A stretch of DNA of 38,507 bases from Nocardia seriolae NBRC 15557 (GCF_007990715.1 NZ_BJWY01000073.1:1-38507); one strand, 5' to 3'. Counted from the first letter of the stretch, positions 1 to 8,769 are shown. Notes: generated by a model from the letters alone, not told the origin. Numbers and translations: made by a program.

Positions 1-28
1 GGACACTAGAAGCAAGAAAGTTACGATC

Positions 29-646
29 ATGCGTAGAGCAACGGCGCTCTTCGCCGCATTACTGTTGGCTATCCTCTTTTCCACCATGACGCACCTGACG
101 GCCGCGACCGCCAAAGCCGATGACTGCACCGGTGATTGGTCGATCGGCATCGGCGGACTCGGCGACAACAACTCGTCGGTCTTCTCGGCCTTCGTGAATC
201 AGCCCGTCGGATACAACTCCGCCGACCCGATGTCGGGGTTGAACGAACTCAACAGGCTGTTCTGGCAGCACCGCGACGAATGCCCCGGCGACCACATCAA
301 GTTGATCGGGCACAGTGAAGGCGCGGGCCTCGTGCACGCCTGGGTCACCGCACACCAGGACGCCGATAACGCGAATGCCATTCTGCTGTCGGATCCCAAG
401 CGGGCTCCGGGCCCGGGCTGGGGCGGACTGTCCTCGACTCCCGGCAACGGGATCATCGGCTATCCGCTCGCGGGTGTGGACGACTGGTTCGGCGGCTTCC
501 CGGTACTGTCGGTGTGCAACCACGACGACCAGATCTGCGACACTTCGGCCGGCTGGTGGGGTTACCTCTTCGGGGGAGCGCATTCTCGTTACGATTTCAA
601 TGTCTGGGACTACGGCGACTGGGATTCCGGAGTCTGGTACCGGTAA
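29..646 (+). CDS. Secreted cutinase-like alpha/beta hydrolase
   Basis: This 205-residue protein has a signal peptide (hydrophobic residues about 7-28, probable cleavage near AKA-DD). The mature part has the serine-hydrolase nucleophile motif GHSEGAG with Ser96, an Asp in the CNHDDQIC loop (Asp166/167), and His185 in AHSRYD. This is the order and spacing of a cutinase triad. Cys33/Cys85 and Cys163/Cys170 would form the two usual disulfides. Cutinase-family enzymes in mycolata cleave ester bonds in lipids outside the cell, but the substrate here cannot be told. A PE-PPE-type esterase is the main alternative. The ATG is preceded only by a weak purine stretch. It converges on the next gene with a 20-base gap, so it is probably a single-gene unit. 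Confidence 0.75.
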   Translation: MRRATALFAALLLAILFSTMTHLTAATAKADDCTGDWSIGIGGLGDNNSSVFSAFVNQPVGYNSADPMSGLNELNRLFWQHRDECPGDHIKLIGHSEGAGLVHAWVTAHQDADNANAILLSDPKRAPGPGWGGLSSTPGNGIIGYPLAGVDDWFGGFPVLSVCNHDDQICDTSAGWWGYLFGGAHSRYDFNVWDYGDWDSGVWYR

Positions 647-666
647 ATCGAGTGATTCGAAGGGGA

Positions 667-1167
667 TCAGTAGCCGAAAGGCTCTGGTCCCCTTTGGCTG
701 AACCCGTGCCCCATCGAAGAGCACACGGCCGAACCGTTGAAGGTGATCTGGCAGGTGGCACCGGCGTAGGTGATGAAGAACTGCGGGTCGTGCCCGCTGA
801 CCTGGGTGAGGGCGGCCAATCCGGGATTGCCGCCGGGCAGCGTGTGGCTGCCGTTGGAGGCCCACTGCGGATGCGCGGGCACCGCGGTCGAATCGATGAC
901 TATGGCAGGAACATTCGGAATAGGCACCTGCGCTCCGGCGTAGAGCACATTCATGACCGCGGCCGGGGTGGTGAGATCGCAACCCACCACGCCGTCGGAT
1001 CCGATCGAGCAGTTCCAGCCGCCGAGCGCGAAATACACGGTATCGCCGACCTGTGCGGGACCGGTGGCCGCATCGGCGTTCGCCCCTCCCGCACCCGACA
1101 AAGCGGCAACAATCCCGAGAATTCCCCCGCAAACCCATGCGGTAGTGACTTCTGCTGTCCTGGACAC
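667..1167 (-). CDS. Small exported protein of unknown function
   Basis: I do not recognise this family. The GTG at 1167 was chosen because AGGGAG lies a few bases upstream; an in-frame GTG at 1185 lacks such a site. The 166-residue product starts with a basic stretch and a hydrophobic segment (about residues 8-26) ending near GGANA, consistent with a signal peptide. The mature part has Cys pairs in WNCSIG / VGCDL and in TCQITF / AVCSS, and is rich in Gly, Ala, Val and Pro. These look like two short disulfide-bonded beta units. Proteins of this size and style are common in the nocardial secretome. It converges on the cutinase-like gene. Confidence 0.6.
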   Translation of the reverse strand: MSRTAEVTTAWVCGGILGIVAALSGAGGANADAATGPAQVGDTVYFALGGWNCSIGSDGVVGCDLTTPAAVMNVLYAGAQVPIPNVPAIVIDSTAVPAHPQWASNGSHTLPGGNPGLAALTQVSGHDPQFFITYAGATCQITFNGSAVCSSMGHGFSQRGPEPFGY

Positions 1168-1232
1168 GGCATCTCCCTGATGCACAAGCGAGCTTTCAGG
1201 CCAATCCGGCCATAGGGAAAACGTATCACTTT

Positions 1233-1251
1233 ACGGCGCAAAGACCGCCGT
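1233..1251 (-). terminator. Candidate terminator after the membrane-protein gene
   Basis: A perfect 6-bp inverted repeat (ACGGCG, 7-base loop, CGCCGT) lies 28 bases beyond the stop of the gene ending at 1279. On the minus strand a loosely A/T-rich stretch follows. It is short, so confidence is modest. Confidence 0.4.
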
Positions 1252-1278
1252 TCTGTCGAGGGGTCTTACATAATTGGT

Positions 1279-1917
1279 TCAGACTTTCAGCCCGTTTCGG
1301 GTGACATACACGGCGTGGAAGCCGATGAGAGCCGCGAGTACGGCCGGCCATTGCAGCGTCGTGGCGAGCGGAACCGCGTCCAGGGGAAGGGAATAGGCGA
1401 GTGAAATGCGAATAACCGCGTCGAGGGTGAAACCGATACCCCAGACCGCGGTCAGGACGCGCAAGTGGTAGCGAAAGCGAGAATCGCTGTCCCAGCGGGC
1501 ATCCCATTCGCGATAGCCGGCCTCGCCGATCTTCACGGTGACAATGGTGCGGGCCATACCGCGCATCATCGGGTGGGAAGTGAACAGGGTGGCCAGGATC
1601 CACAGGCCGATTGCGGCGAACAGCCAGCTGTCACGCACCAGCAGGGTGCGCGGGTCGCCGGTGACCAGCGAGACGACCGTGCCGACGGCGAGCATGGTCA
1701 GAGTGAACAGGGCGACGGCGTCCACCCGGCGGCGGCGCAGGGCGTCATAGACGAGGAACGGCAGGGTGAGCAGCGCCGGGGCGACCAGCGCGACCCACGG
1801 ATCGACGCCCGCGGCGCGCAGTCCGTAGTACGCGCCGATCGGCAGGAGTAGTTCCAGGATCACCTGGCGCGCAACGTGTCTGCGCAGGGTGTCGCCGGGA
1901 GTCGTGTGGTGCGCCAT
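1279..1917 (-). CDS. VC0807-like polytopic membrane protein
   Basis: The 212-residue protein has about five or six hydrophobic helices, with charged connecting loops such as YDALRRRRVD. The start ILELLLPIGAYYGLRAAGVDPWVAL and the PFLVYDALRRRR loop resemble the VC0807 / septation-protein-A-like membrane family, whose biochemical role is unknown. The ATG at 1917 lies only two bases beyond the stop of the TetR gene, so the two are almost certainly co-transcribed. It may therefore be a target of its neighbour's autoregulation. A function cannot be assigned. Confidence 0.6.
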   Translation of the reverse strand: MAHHTTPGDTLRRHVARQVILELLLPIGAYYGLRAAGVDPWVALVAPALLTLPFLVYDALRRRRVDAVALFTLTMLAVGTVVSLVTGDPRTLLVRDSWLFAAIGLWILATLFTSHPMMRGMARTIVTVKIGEAGYREWDARWDSDSRFRYHLRVLTAVWGIGFTLDAVIRISLAYSLPLDAVPLATTLQWPAVLAALIGFHAVYVTRNGLKV

Positions 1918-1919
1918 GG

Positions 1920-2552
1920 TCAGGCGTCCTTCCGGGTGGCGCGGTCGAACAGTTCGGCGAGTTCGCGGGCGGTGGCGTCGGTGTCGAAGCCGGGATCGAC
2001 GGCGGCGCGGGCGATGGCGGCATCGAGGGAACCGCGGATGGCCATGACCATGACCGCCGGATCGAAGTCGCGGAAGACGCCGCCGCGCTGGCCTGCCCGC
2101 AGGATCTCGGCCTGGGCGGCCGCCGTCGCGCCCAGCTGGTCGACGAGCCCGAACAGGTGCGGGTCGTCGGTGGTGGCGTTGGCGGCGATATTCGACAGGG
2201 CCCGCATGTGTTTGGGGTACGTGGCGACCAGGGCCAGATTGGCGGCGAAGTAGGCGCGCATGCGGGCGCGGTAGCCCGCCTCGGCATCGAGCCTCGCGAC
2301 CACGGATTCGCCCGCGGTCGCCATGATGCGGGTGACCACCTCGCGGATCAGATCGCCCTTGCCGCGGAAGTGGTAGGAGATCATGCCGGTGCTGGAGAGC
2401 CCGGCCTGCTTGGCGATCTTCGCGAACGACGCGTTGGCATAGCCCTGATCGGCGATCACCTCGATGGCCGCTTCGACGATCTGTGCGCGCCGGGCCAGTT
2501 CGGTGAAGGTCCGTTCCTGCCCTTGCTTGCCCGAGTCGATTCTTGCTTGCAT
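1920..2552 (-). CDS. TetR/AcrR-family transcriptional regulator
   Basis: The N-terminal TetR DNA-binding domain is clear: an ARRAQIVEAAIEVIADQGY helix followed by the helix-turn-helix SFAKIAKQAGLSSTGMISYHF (about residues 35-58). The C-terminal part is an all-alpha ligand and dimerisation domain. A GTG lies at 2558, but the ATG at 2552 is preferred because it falls where a leaderless transcript from the -10 at 2560-2565 would begin. The gene is first of a two-gene unit with the VC0807-like protein. A 16-bp palindrome overlaps its -35 region, so autorepression is likely. The ligand is unknown. Confidence 0.85.
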   Translation of the reverse strand: MQARIDSGKQGQERTFTELARRAQIVEAAIEVIADQGYANASFAKIAKQAGLSSTGMISYHFRGKGDLIREVVTRIMATAGESVVARLDAEAGYRARMRAYFAANLALVATYPKHMRALSNIAANATTDDPHLFGLVDQLGATAAAQAEILRAGQRGGVFRDFDPAVMVMAIRGSLDAAIARAAVDPGFDTDATARELAELFDRATRKDA

Positions 2553-2559
2553 GAGCACA

Positions 2560-2588
2560 AAATTAGCCGCTTTTGCTCAACCGAGCAA
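2560..2588 (-). promoter_or_regulatory. TetR autoregulatory promoter with palindromic operator
   Basis: On the minus strand TTGCTC (2583-2588) and TAATTT (2560-2565) are separated by 17 bases, a good -35/-10 pair. The -35 hexamer is one arm of a perfect inverted repeat, TTGCTC-N4-GAGCAA, at 2573-2588. The predicted transcription start falls at the regulator's ATG. The operator may also influence the divergent ABC exporter, whose start is 140 bases away. Confidence 0.6.
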
Positions 2589-2727
2589 GAGGTGAGCGGC
2601 CCGTCCGTAAGCCGAAAGTGTTAGCCGGTCGTGTGCCGTCGTCTGATGGTTCGGGCCGCGGGGCGCGGGATCGTCGAAGGCGACACGGCGGCGCGGCGGG
2701 CGTCGCCCCTCCGGAGAGGTAGGCACG

Positions 2728-3633
2728 ATGATTCAGGCACGCGGGCTCGGCAAGTGCTACGGACAGGTGCCGGCGGTAGACAATCTGTCCTTCGACGTGC
2801 GGCCGGGGTTGGTGACCGGCTTCCTCGGGCCGAACGGCGCGGGCAAGTCGACGACCATGCGGCTCATGCTCGGACTCGACCACGGCAGCGGCCGGACCCT
2901 GTTCGACGGGCAGACCTACGCCGAACTCACCGACCCGCTGCGCTCGGTCGGCGTGATGCTGGATGCTCGCTCGGTGCATCCCAAGCGCACCGCCATCGGG
3001 CATCTGCGCATGATCGCGGCCGGGGCGGGGATCGGCGAAGGGCGGGTCGAAGACGTGCTCGGGATGGTAGGGCTCGCCGATGTGGCCGGACGGCGCGCCG
3101 GTGGCTTCAGCCTCGGCATGCAGCAGCGGCTGGGTCTGGCGGCGGCGCTACTGGGTGATCCGGCCACGCTGATCCTCGACGAGCCCGCCAACGGGCTGGA
3201 CCCGGAGGGTGTGCGCTGGCTGCGAGACCTGCTCAAAGGTCTTGCGCGCCAGGGTCGCACCGTCTTCGTGTCCTCGCACCTGCTCAACGAGATGGCGCAC
3301 CTGGCGGATTCGCTGGTCGTCATCGGCGGGGGCCGCTTGCTCGCCGCCGAATCGGTGGCCGAGTTCGTGTCCCGCAACTCCGCCTCGCGCATCGTGGCCC
3401 GCACCGACCGGCCGCAGGCGCTCGCGGACATGCTGAGCGGCAACGGTTTCCAGGTCCGGGTCGCACCCGACGGCGCGGTCGTGATCGACGGCGAGGACCG
3501 CCAGCGGGTGGCCGTGCTCGCCATGCAGGCGGGCCTGCTGGTCACCGAACTGAGCCAGGCCCACACCAGCCTCGAGGACGCCTTCTTCCAGGCGACCGCC
3601 GACGCCGCCCGGTACCGCGGCCCCGCCGCCTGA
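2728..3633 (+). CDS. ABC-2 exporter ATP-binding subunit
   Basis: This 301-residue cytoplasmic ATPase has Walker A GPNGAGKST (residues 34-42), signature FSLGMQQ (127-133) and Walker B LILDEP (148-153). A D-loop GLDPEG and a switch His (SSHLL) follow. The roughly 80-residue C-terminal extension is typical of CcmA/DrrA-type ABC-2 exporters. AGAGG lies a few bases before the ATG. The permease starts 31 bases after its stop, and a two-component system follows. That arrangement is common for drug or antimicrobial-peptide efflux modules controlled by their own sensor. The substrate is not deducible. The 139 bases between it and the TetR operator hold its leader; no further feature was seen there. 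Confidence 0.9.
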   Translation: MIQARGLGKCYGQVPAVDNLSFDVRPGLVTGFLGPNGAGKSTTMRLMLGLDHGSGRTLFDGQTYAELTDPLRSVGVMLDARSVHPKRTAIGHLRMIAAGAGIGEGRVEDVLGMVGLADVAGRRAGGFSLGMQQRLGLAAALLGDPATLILDEPANGLDPEGVRWLRDLLKGLARQGRTVFVSSHLLNEMAHLADSLVVIGGGRLLAAESVAEFVSRNSASRIVARTDRPQALADMLSGNGFQVRVAPDGAVVIDGEDRQRVAVLAMQAGLLVTELSQAHTSLEDAFFQATADAARYRGPAA

Positions 3634-3664
3634 TACCCGACGACACCGATAAGGAATTCCCCTC

Positions 3665-4366
3665 ATGATCAACGCGATTCGCTACGAGCTGACCCGGCTC
3701 GCCACTCTGCGATCCACCTGGGCGCTGCCCGCCATCGGCCTGGCTGTGCAGGCACTGATCGCCTACCTTTCCGCGGCGCGCACCTACGCGACGCCCACCG
3801 AGCAGTTCGAGGCGTCGGTCCGCGAACTGCCGCTGATGGTGGCGGCACTGTTCGCGGCGGCCGTCGCGGTGAACGCCTTCGGGCACGAATACCGTTACGG
3901 CACCATCACCACCACCATGCTCACCGTGCGTCGCCCGGTCCGGGTGATGGCGGCCAAGGCGCTGACCGTCGGCGGACTGGGCGCGCTGTACGGCGTCGCG
4001 CTGGCCGGAGTCACGGTCCTGGTGCAGGGCCTGGTCTCGATGCTGCCCTCCGGAACCTCGCATCTGGCATACGCTTTCGCGGGCATGCCGGTGTACGTGA
4101 CGCTGGCCGCGCTCGCGGGCCTCGGGGTCGCCGCTCTCACCCGCAATGCGACCGTGGCCATGGTCGCGGCCATCGGGTTCCCGACCGTGGTGGAGACCGG
4201 CGCGGTGCTGGCCGGGGCCAGCCCCAAGCTGATGCCGTACCTGTCCGCCGGGCAGCTGGCGGCCCCCGGCGCGGGGAACCCGATGCTGCTGGTGCTGCCG
4301 CTCGCCGCGCTGGCCGCCGGTTTGCTGGCCGCCGGAGTCGTGCTGCTCGCGCGTCGTGACGTGTGA
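3665..4366 (+). CDS. ABC-2 exporter permease subunit
   Basis: A 233-residue integral membrane protein with about six hydrophobic helices. The N-terminal segment MINAIRYELTRLATLRSTW is the amphipathic coupling region usual in ABC-2 permeases, followed by membrane spans near residues 17-35, 58-75, 98-122, 138-155, 163-185 and 205-228. The conserved FGHEYRYGTITTTML stretch after the second span is typical of this class. It follows the ATPase gene directly and its stop (4366) overlaps an in-frame upstream GTG of the kinase gene. Two copies would pair with two ATPase subunits in the membrane. Confidence 0.85.
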   Translation: MINAIRYELTRLATLRSTWALPAIGLAVQALIAYLSAARTYATPTEQFEASVRELPLMVAALFAAAVAVNAFGHEYRYGTITTTMLTVRRPVRVMAAKALTVGGLGALYGVALAGVTVLVQGLVSMLPSGTSHLAYAFAGMPVYVTLAALAGLGVAALTRNATVAMVAAIGFPTVVETGAVLAGASPKLMPYLSAGQLAAPGAGNPMLLVLPLAALAAGLLAAGVVLLARRDV

Positions 4367-4394
4367 CGATGGCCATGCGACTAGGGTTGCCGGG

Positions 4395-5589
4395 GTGAGC
4401 ATGACGCGGCGGATCGGAGGTGTGGTCCTCGATGTCGTGCTCGCCGCGGTCTTCGGCTGGGTCGGGTTCTCCGAGGTGCACACCTCTTCGATCGTTCTGC
4501 TGCCCGCGGCGGCGGGGCCGCCGGTCGCCATCGCGGCGGGTATCGCCCTGCTGCTGCGGCGTTATCGGCCGCTGCTCGTGGTGGTGGCCGCGGCGCTCGC
4601 CACGGCTCTGGTCGGTGCCATGGCCCCGATGCTGCTGGCGCTCTACACCGTGGCCCGCCGCTACGGCAATCGCCGCACGACGTGGCTGGCCGCCGCGGGC
4701 GCGCTGTTCGCGGGGGTCATGCCCTGGGGTACCGGTAGCTGGTTGAGCTTGTTCGTGTATCGCGGCGCGATTGTGGCGCTGGTGCTCGCGGTGCCGCTGC
4801 TGCTGGGCCTGTGGGGCCAATCAGCGCGCGGAAACCCTGGCCGCGCTGCGGGAGCGGGCCGAGCAGGCCGAGCGGGAACGCGACCTGCTGGCCGCCGCGG
4901 CCGTGGAGGCCGAACGGCTGCGCATCGCCGGTGAGCTGCACGATATTGTGGCGCACCGGATTTCGCAGATCACCGTGCTGGCCGGGGCGCTGGAGGTGTC
5001 CGCCGAGGGCAAACCGGCCGAGATCGCGGGGACGATTCGCACCACCGGGTCGAGGGCACTGACCGAGATGCGGGAGCTGCTGGGACTGCTGCGTTCCGCC
5101 GAAGATGCTCCGGCACAGGGCGATTCGAGCGCTGCTGGATCCGTCGGCACCGGTACGGGCGGGGAGCACGCACCATTGCGGCCCGCCCCGGATCTGGGTG
5201 CCATCGCCGAACTCGTCGCTCACGCCGTGGCGGCGGGCCAGCGGATCGACCTGACGCTGCCCGACCCGCTGCCCGAGACCTCCGGCCCGGTCGGCCGTGC
5301 CGCCTATCGAATCGTCCAGGAGGCGTTGACCAATGCCGCCAAGCACGCGGCGGGCGCGGAGGTGCGTGCCGCGCTCACCGTCGTCGACGGGGTCCTGAAC
5401 GTCGATGTGCGCAATGGCCGCGGCGAGCACACCCCGCTGGCCGCACAGGGCTCCGGTTTCGGCCTGCTCGGCATGCGCAAGCGGGTCGAACTCGCCGGTG
5501 GCAGCCTGCATTCCGGTCCGCTGGCCGGTGGCGGCTACGTGGTGCACGCGACCTTCCCGCTCACCGAGCCGGGAGCGGCGGACGAATGA
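4395..5589 (+). pseudogene. NarL-type sensor histidine kinase, frameshifted
   Basis: The reading frame from the GTG at 4395 (ATG at 4401 is an alternative) encodes four or five membrane helices up to LLLGLW, then runs off frame. The other frame resumes with NQRAETLAALRERAE, a coiled linker, and the HisKA_3 H-box GELHDIVAHRIS. After that come the HATPase N-box NAAKH and G-box GSGFGLLGMRKR. Removing one G from the run GGGG at 4813-4816 restores a 397-codon kinase reading LWANQRAE. The lesion is therefore a single extra base in a homopolymer, either a true mutation or a sequencing error. If real, the product would be a membrane stub plus an untranslated kinase core. The partner regulator starts 21 bases downstream. 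Confidence 0.8.
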
Positions 5590-5610
5590 TGATGCGGTGA
5601 AGGAGGTTTC

Positions 5611-6258
5611 GTGATCCGGGTGGTGCTGCTCGACGACGAGGAGCTGGTGCGCTCCGGCATATCGATGATCCTGGAGGCGGGCGGCGGCATCGAAGTCGTC
5701 GCCCAGGACGGTGACGGGCGCGCCATCGTGGAGCTCGTCCACCGGCATCGCCCCGACGTGGTGGTCACCGATATTCGCATGCCGCACGTCGACGGCCTCG
5801 AGGTCACCCGCCGGGTGCGCGCCCTGCCCGATCCGCCCGCCGTCGTGGTGCTGACCACCTTCGGCCTGGACGAATACGTCTATGCCGCACTCGATGCCGG
5901 GGCGGCGGGCTTCCTGCTCAAGGACACCCCACCGCGCGAGCTCGCGCGCGCGGTCGAGGTGGTGGCGGCCGGTGACGCCATTCTCGCGCCCGCCATCACC
6001 AAACGCATGCTCACCGCCTTCACCCGGGGGCCGGGATCCCAGCAGCCCGACGCGCTGGCCCGGCTCGAACAGCTCACCGAGCGCGAGCGCGAGGTGGCGC
6101 TGGCGGTGGCCACCGGGGCCGGCAATGCCGAGATCGCGCGGACGCTGCACATGAGCGAATCCACGGTGAAGGTGCACATCAGCCGCATCATCGCCAAGCT
6201 CGGGCTCGAAAACCGCACCCAGGTCGCGATTCTGGTGCTGCGTGCCGGCCTGGCCTGA
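5611..6258 (+). CDS. NarL/FixJ-family response regulator
   Basis: This 215-residue protein has an N-terminal receiver domain with the acidic pair in LLDDEE (residues 6-11), phosphoacceptor Asp54 in VVTDIRMP, the switch Thr in VLTTF, and Lys in LLKDTPP. The C-terminal LuxR-type helix-turn-helix spans LTEREREVALAVATG to STVKVHISRI. The GTG start has a strong ribosome site, GGAGG. It should be phosphorylated by the kinase encoded just upstream and probably controls the adjacent ABC exporter. If the kinase frameshift is real, the regulator would lack its cognate sensor. Confidence 0.92.
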   Translation: MIRVVLLDDEELVRSGISMILEAGGGIEVVAQDGDGRAIVELVHRHRPDVVVTDIRMPHVDGLEVTRRVRALPDPPAVVVLTTFGLDEYVYAALDAGAAGFLLKDTPPRELARAVEVVAAGDAILAPAITKRMLTAFTRGPGSQQPDALARLEQLTEREREVALAVATGAGNAEIARTLHMSESTVKVHISRIIAKLGLENRTQVAILVLRAGLA

Positions 6259-6338
6259 TGGCCTTACAGACTGGTCGGCCGGAGTTTTCCGCGTTGGCCT
6301 GCGCTGCGGGCCGGATCCGCGCACACTGGGCTCCTGGC

Positions 6339-6362
6339 AAACACCGTGTGAGGGCGGTGTTT
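6339..6362 (+). promoter_or_regulatory. Perfect 8-bp inverted repeat in the permease leader
   Basis: AAACACCG and CGGTGTTT flank an 8-base spacer. The repeat ends six bases before the CGGGAG ribosome site of the permease gene. It could be a repressor operator or a leader hairpin; the sequence alone does not decide. Confidence 0.4.
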
Positions 6363-6378
6363 TCACTCGGGAGCATGC

Positions 6379-7932
6379 ATGACCGAAACCCAGCCTCGAT
6401 CCGATGACGACGAACGGCGGCTCGCCGAACTCGGTTACAAACAGGAATTGGCGCGATCCTGGTCCGGATTCTCCAATTTCGCCATCAGTTTCACGATTGT
6501 CTCCATTCTGACCGGCGGTCTGGCCAGCTACGGGATCGGCCTGCAGAACGGCGGCCCGATCACCATGGCGTGGGGCTGGCCGCTGGTCTCGGTCATGGTG
6601 TTGTTCGTCGGGCTGGCCATGGCCGAATTGGCCTCGGCCTACCCGACTTCCGGCGGCCTGTACTGGTGGGCCGCCGAGCTGGGCGGGCCGGTATGGGGCT
6701 GGTTCACCGGCTGGTTCAACCTGATCGGGCAGATCGCGGTGACCGCGGCCATCGATTACGGTGCGGCGATCTTCACCACGGTGGTGCTCAATGTGATCGG
6801 CTGGGATATCGGCACCGATCGCAATGCCATCTTCATGGTCTTCGCCGGGATCATCGTGTTGCACGCGGTGCTCAATGTCATCGGCCCGCACCTGTCGGCG
6901 GTCATCAACAATGTGTCGGCCTGGTGGCACGTGATCGGTGTCGCGATCTTCGTGCTGGTACTCGGCTTCGGGGCGAATCACCATCAGAGCATCGGGTTCG
7001 TCTTCACCAAGACCGTGGACAACAGCGCAGTCGGATTCGGTGGGGTGGCCTTCAGTTTCCTGCTCGGATTGCTGCACGCGCAGTACACGTTCACCGGCTA
7101 CGACGCCTCGGCGCACATGTCGGAGGAGACCCACGACGCCTCCCGGATGGAGGCCAAGGGGATCATCAACACCATTGTGGTATCGGCCATCGCGGGCTAT
7201 CTGCTGATCCTGGCGGTGACCTTCGCGATTCCCAATCTCGACGACTCGCTGGATCCGACGAAGAACAGCGGCTACCCGGTCATCTACATCCTCCAGAATT
7301 CACTGAATTCGTTCTGGTCGGGATTCCTGCTGATCATCGCCGCGGTCGCCCAGTTGTTCTGCGGCTATGCCTCGGTCACGGCGGCCTCGCGCATGCTGTT
7401 CGCGTTCGCGCGCGACGGCGCGGTGCCCGGATCGAAGCTGTGGGCGGCGCTGTCGGCGCGGAAGGTACCGGTGCACGCGGTGCTGTTCGTCTCGGTGTTC
7501 GCGTTCGTGCTGTTGATCCCGTCCATGCTGGTGCCCGAGGCCAATGCGCCGACCGCCTACGCCGCCGCGACCTCGGTGGCCACCATCGGACTGTATATCG
7601 CCTACGGCATCCCGGTGCTGCTGCGCTTGCGCCACGGCGACCGATTCCAGAACGGGCCTTGGCAATTGGGCCGCTGGTATCGCCCGGTGGGGATCATCAC
7701 GCTGGTCTGGATCGTGGTCATCAGCGTGCTGTTCATCCTGCCCACCGATGACCACGGCTATCCGTGGGTGGACGGATTCACCTGGAACTCGGTCAATTAC
7801 GCGCCGATCACCCTGGTCGGCGTGGTCGGGGCGATCACTGTCTGGTGGCTGGTGTCCGCGCGGCACTGGTTCACCGGTCCCAAGCGGACCGTCGAGGAGC
7901 CGTCGGGAGCCGAAACCCCCTTCGGCTCCTGA
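6379..7932 (+). CDS. APC-superfamily amine / amino-acid permease
   Basis: A 517-residue protein with about twelve membrane helices. It opens with a hydrophilic N-terminus and the LGYKQELARSWSGFSNFAIS segment usual in the ACT/BAT1-type branch of the APC superfamily. TSGGLYWWAAELGG follows in the third helix region, and ASRMLFAFARDGAVP later. This branch carries GABA, choline, ethanolamine or other amines. The gene faces the convergent glnA4-type amine catabolic operon, so uptake of an amine consumed there is a reasonable inference. CGGGAG five bases before the ATG sets the start. Its leader holds a perfect inverted repeat. The exact substrate is unknown. Confidence 0.82.
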   Translation: MTETQPRSDDDERRLAELGYKQELARSWSGFSNFAISFTIVSILTGGLASYGIGLQNGGPITMAWGWPLVSVMVLFVGLAMAELASAYPTSGGLYWWAAELGGPVWGWFTGWFNLIGQIAVTAAIDYGAAIFTTVVLNVIGWDIGTDRNAIFMVFAGIIVLHAVLNVIGPHLSAVINNVSAWWHVIGVAIFVLVLGFGANHHQSIGFVFTKTVDNSAVGFGGVAFSFLLGLLHAQYTFTGYDASAHMSEETHDASRMEAKGIINTIVVSAIAGYLLILAVTFAIPNLDDSLDPTKNSGYPVIYILQNSLNSFWSGFLLIIAAVAQLFCGYASVTAASRMLFAFARDGAVPGSKLWAALSARKVPVHAVLFVSVFAFVLLIPSMLVPEANAPTAYAAATSVATIGLYIAYGIPVLLRLRHGDRFQNGPWQLGRWYRPVGIITLVWIVVISVLFILPTDDHGYPWVDGFTWNSVNYAPITLVGVVGAITVWWLVSARHWFTGPKRTVEEPSGAETPFGS

Positions 7933-7970
7933 CGATTCACCGCGGGGTTACCGATTCACAGCGGGGTGAC
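7933..7970. repeat. Imperfect 19-bp tandem duplication at the SDR stop
   Basis: Two adjacent copies of CGATTCACMGCGGGGTKAC (7933-7951 and 7952-7970) match at 16 of 19 positions. The right copy contains the SDR stop codon; the left copy lies in the short gap between convergent genes. Confidence 0.55.
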
Positions 7971-8720
7971 ATAGGCCCCGGAGATGCCGCCGTCCACCAG
8001 GAACTGCGAGGCGGTGATGAAGGAGGAATCGTCGCTGGCGAGGAAGGCCACGGCGGCGGCGATCTCCTCCGGCTCGGCGAAGCGGCCGGTGGGGATGTGC
8101 ACCAGCCGACGCGCGGCGCGCTCGGGATCCTTGGCGAACAGCTCCTGCAGCAGGGGAGTGTTGACCGGTCCCGGGCACAGCGCGTTGACGCGAATACCCT
8201 GGCGCGCGAACTGGACTCCGAGCTCACGGCTCATGGCCAGTACGCCGCCCTTGGAGGCGGTGTAGGAGATCTGCGAGGTGGCCGCGCCCATGACCGCGAC
8301 GAAGGACGCGGTATTGATCACCGAGCCCTTGCCGCGATCGAGCATGTGCTCGATCGCGTATTTGCTGCACAGGTAGACCGAGGTCAGATTGACCTCCTGC
8401 ACCCGCTTCCACGCCTCGAGGCCGGTGGGGAGGATCGAATCGTCCTCCGGCGGTGAGATTCCCGCGTTGTTGAACGCGATGTCGAGGCCGCCGTAGGTGT
8501 CGACGGCGGTCTGGCACATGGCCCGCACCTGTGCCTCGTCGGTCACGTCCATCTTCACGTACAGGCCGCCGACCGCGGCCGCGGCGGCCTCGCCGGAGGT
8601 GGCGTCGATATCGGCGACAACGACTTTCGCGCCTTCCTGGGCGAAGCGGCGGACGGTGGCCAGCCCGATGCCGCTGCCGCCGCCGGTGACGACCGCTACT
8701 CGATCCTGTAAGCGCTGCAA
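7956..8720 (-). CDS. Short-chain dehydrogenase of the glnA4 operon (Rv2857c-like)
   Basis: Classical SDR with Rossmann motif TGGGSGIG near the N-terminus, the NNAG motif and catalytic YTASK. The TTG at 8720 is chosen as start because AAGGAG ends four bases upstream. An in-frame ATG at 8762 would add 14 unsupported residues. The product is then 254 residues, the usual SDR length. It is the last gene of a minus-strand operon and begins 49 bases after the aldehyde dehydrogenase gene. The gene order matches Rv2860c-Rv2857c of M. tuberculosis. It probably uses NAD(P) to oxidise or reduce an intermediate of amine breakdown; the substrate is not known. Confidence 0.85.
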   Translation of the reverse strand: MQRLQDRVAVVTGGGSGIGLATVRRFAQEGAKVVVADIDATSGEAAAAAVGGLYVKMDVTDEAQVRAMCQTAVDTYGGLDIAFNNAGISPPEDDSILPTGLEAWKRVQEVNLTSVYLCSKYAIEHMLDRGKGSVINTASFVAVMGAATSQISYTASKGGVLAMSRELGVQFARQGIRVNALCPGPVNTPLLQELFAKDPERAARRLVHIPTGRFAEPEEIAAAVAFLASDDSSFITASQFLVDGGISGAYVTPL

Positions 8721-8769
8721 CGTATCTCCTTCGATCGGATGGGGTGGTCTGCTCGGTGGCAAGGGGCGT

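Noticed and set aside
4813..4816. Programmed frameshift in the histidine kinase
   Set aside because: The site is a short G run without a typical slippery heptamer or downstream structure that I can support, and kinases of this class are not known to use one.
4717..7134. Very long open frame on the minus strand across the kinase, regulator and permease genes
   Set aside because: It lies antisense to genes with clear motifs, and its product is rich in His, Arg, Asp and Gly without domains, as expected of a high-GC shadow frame.
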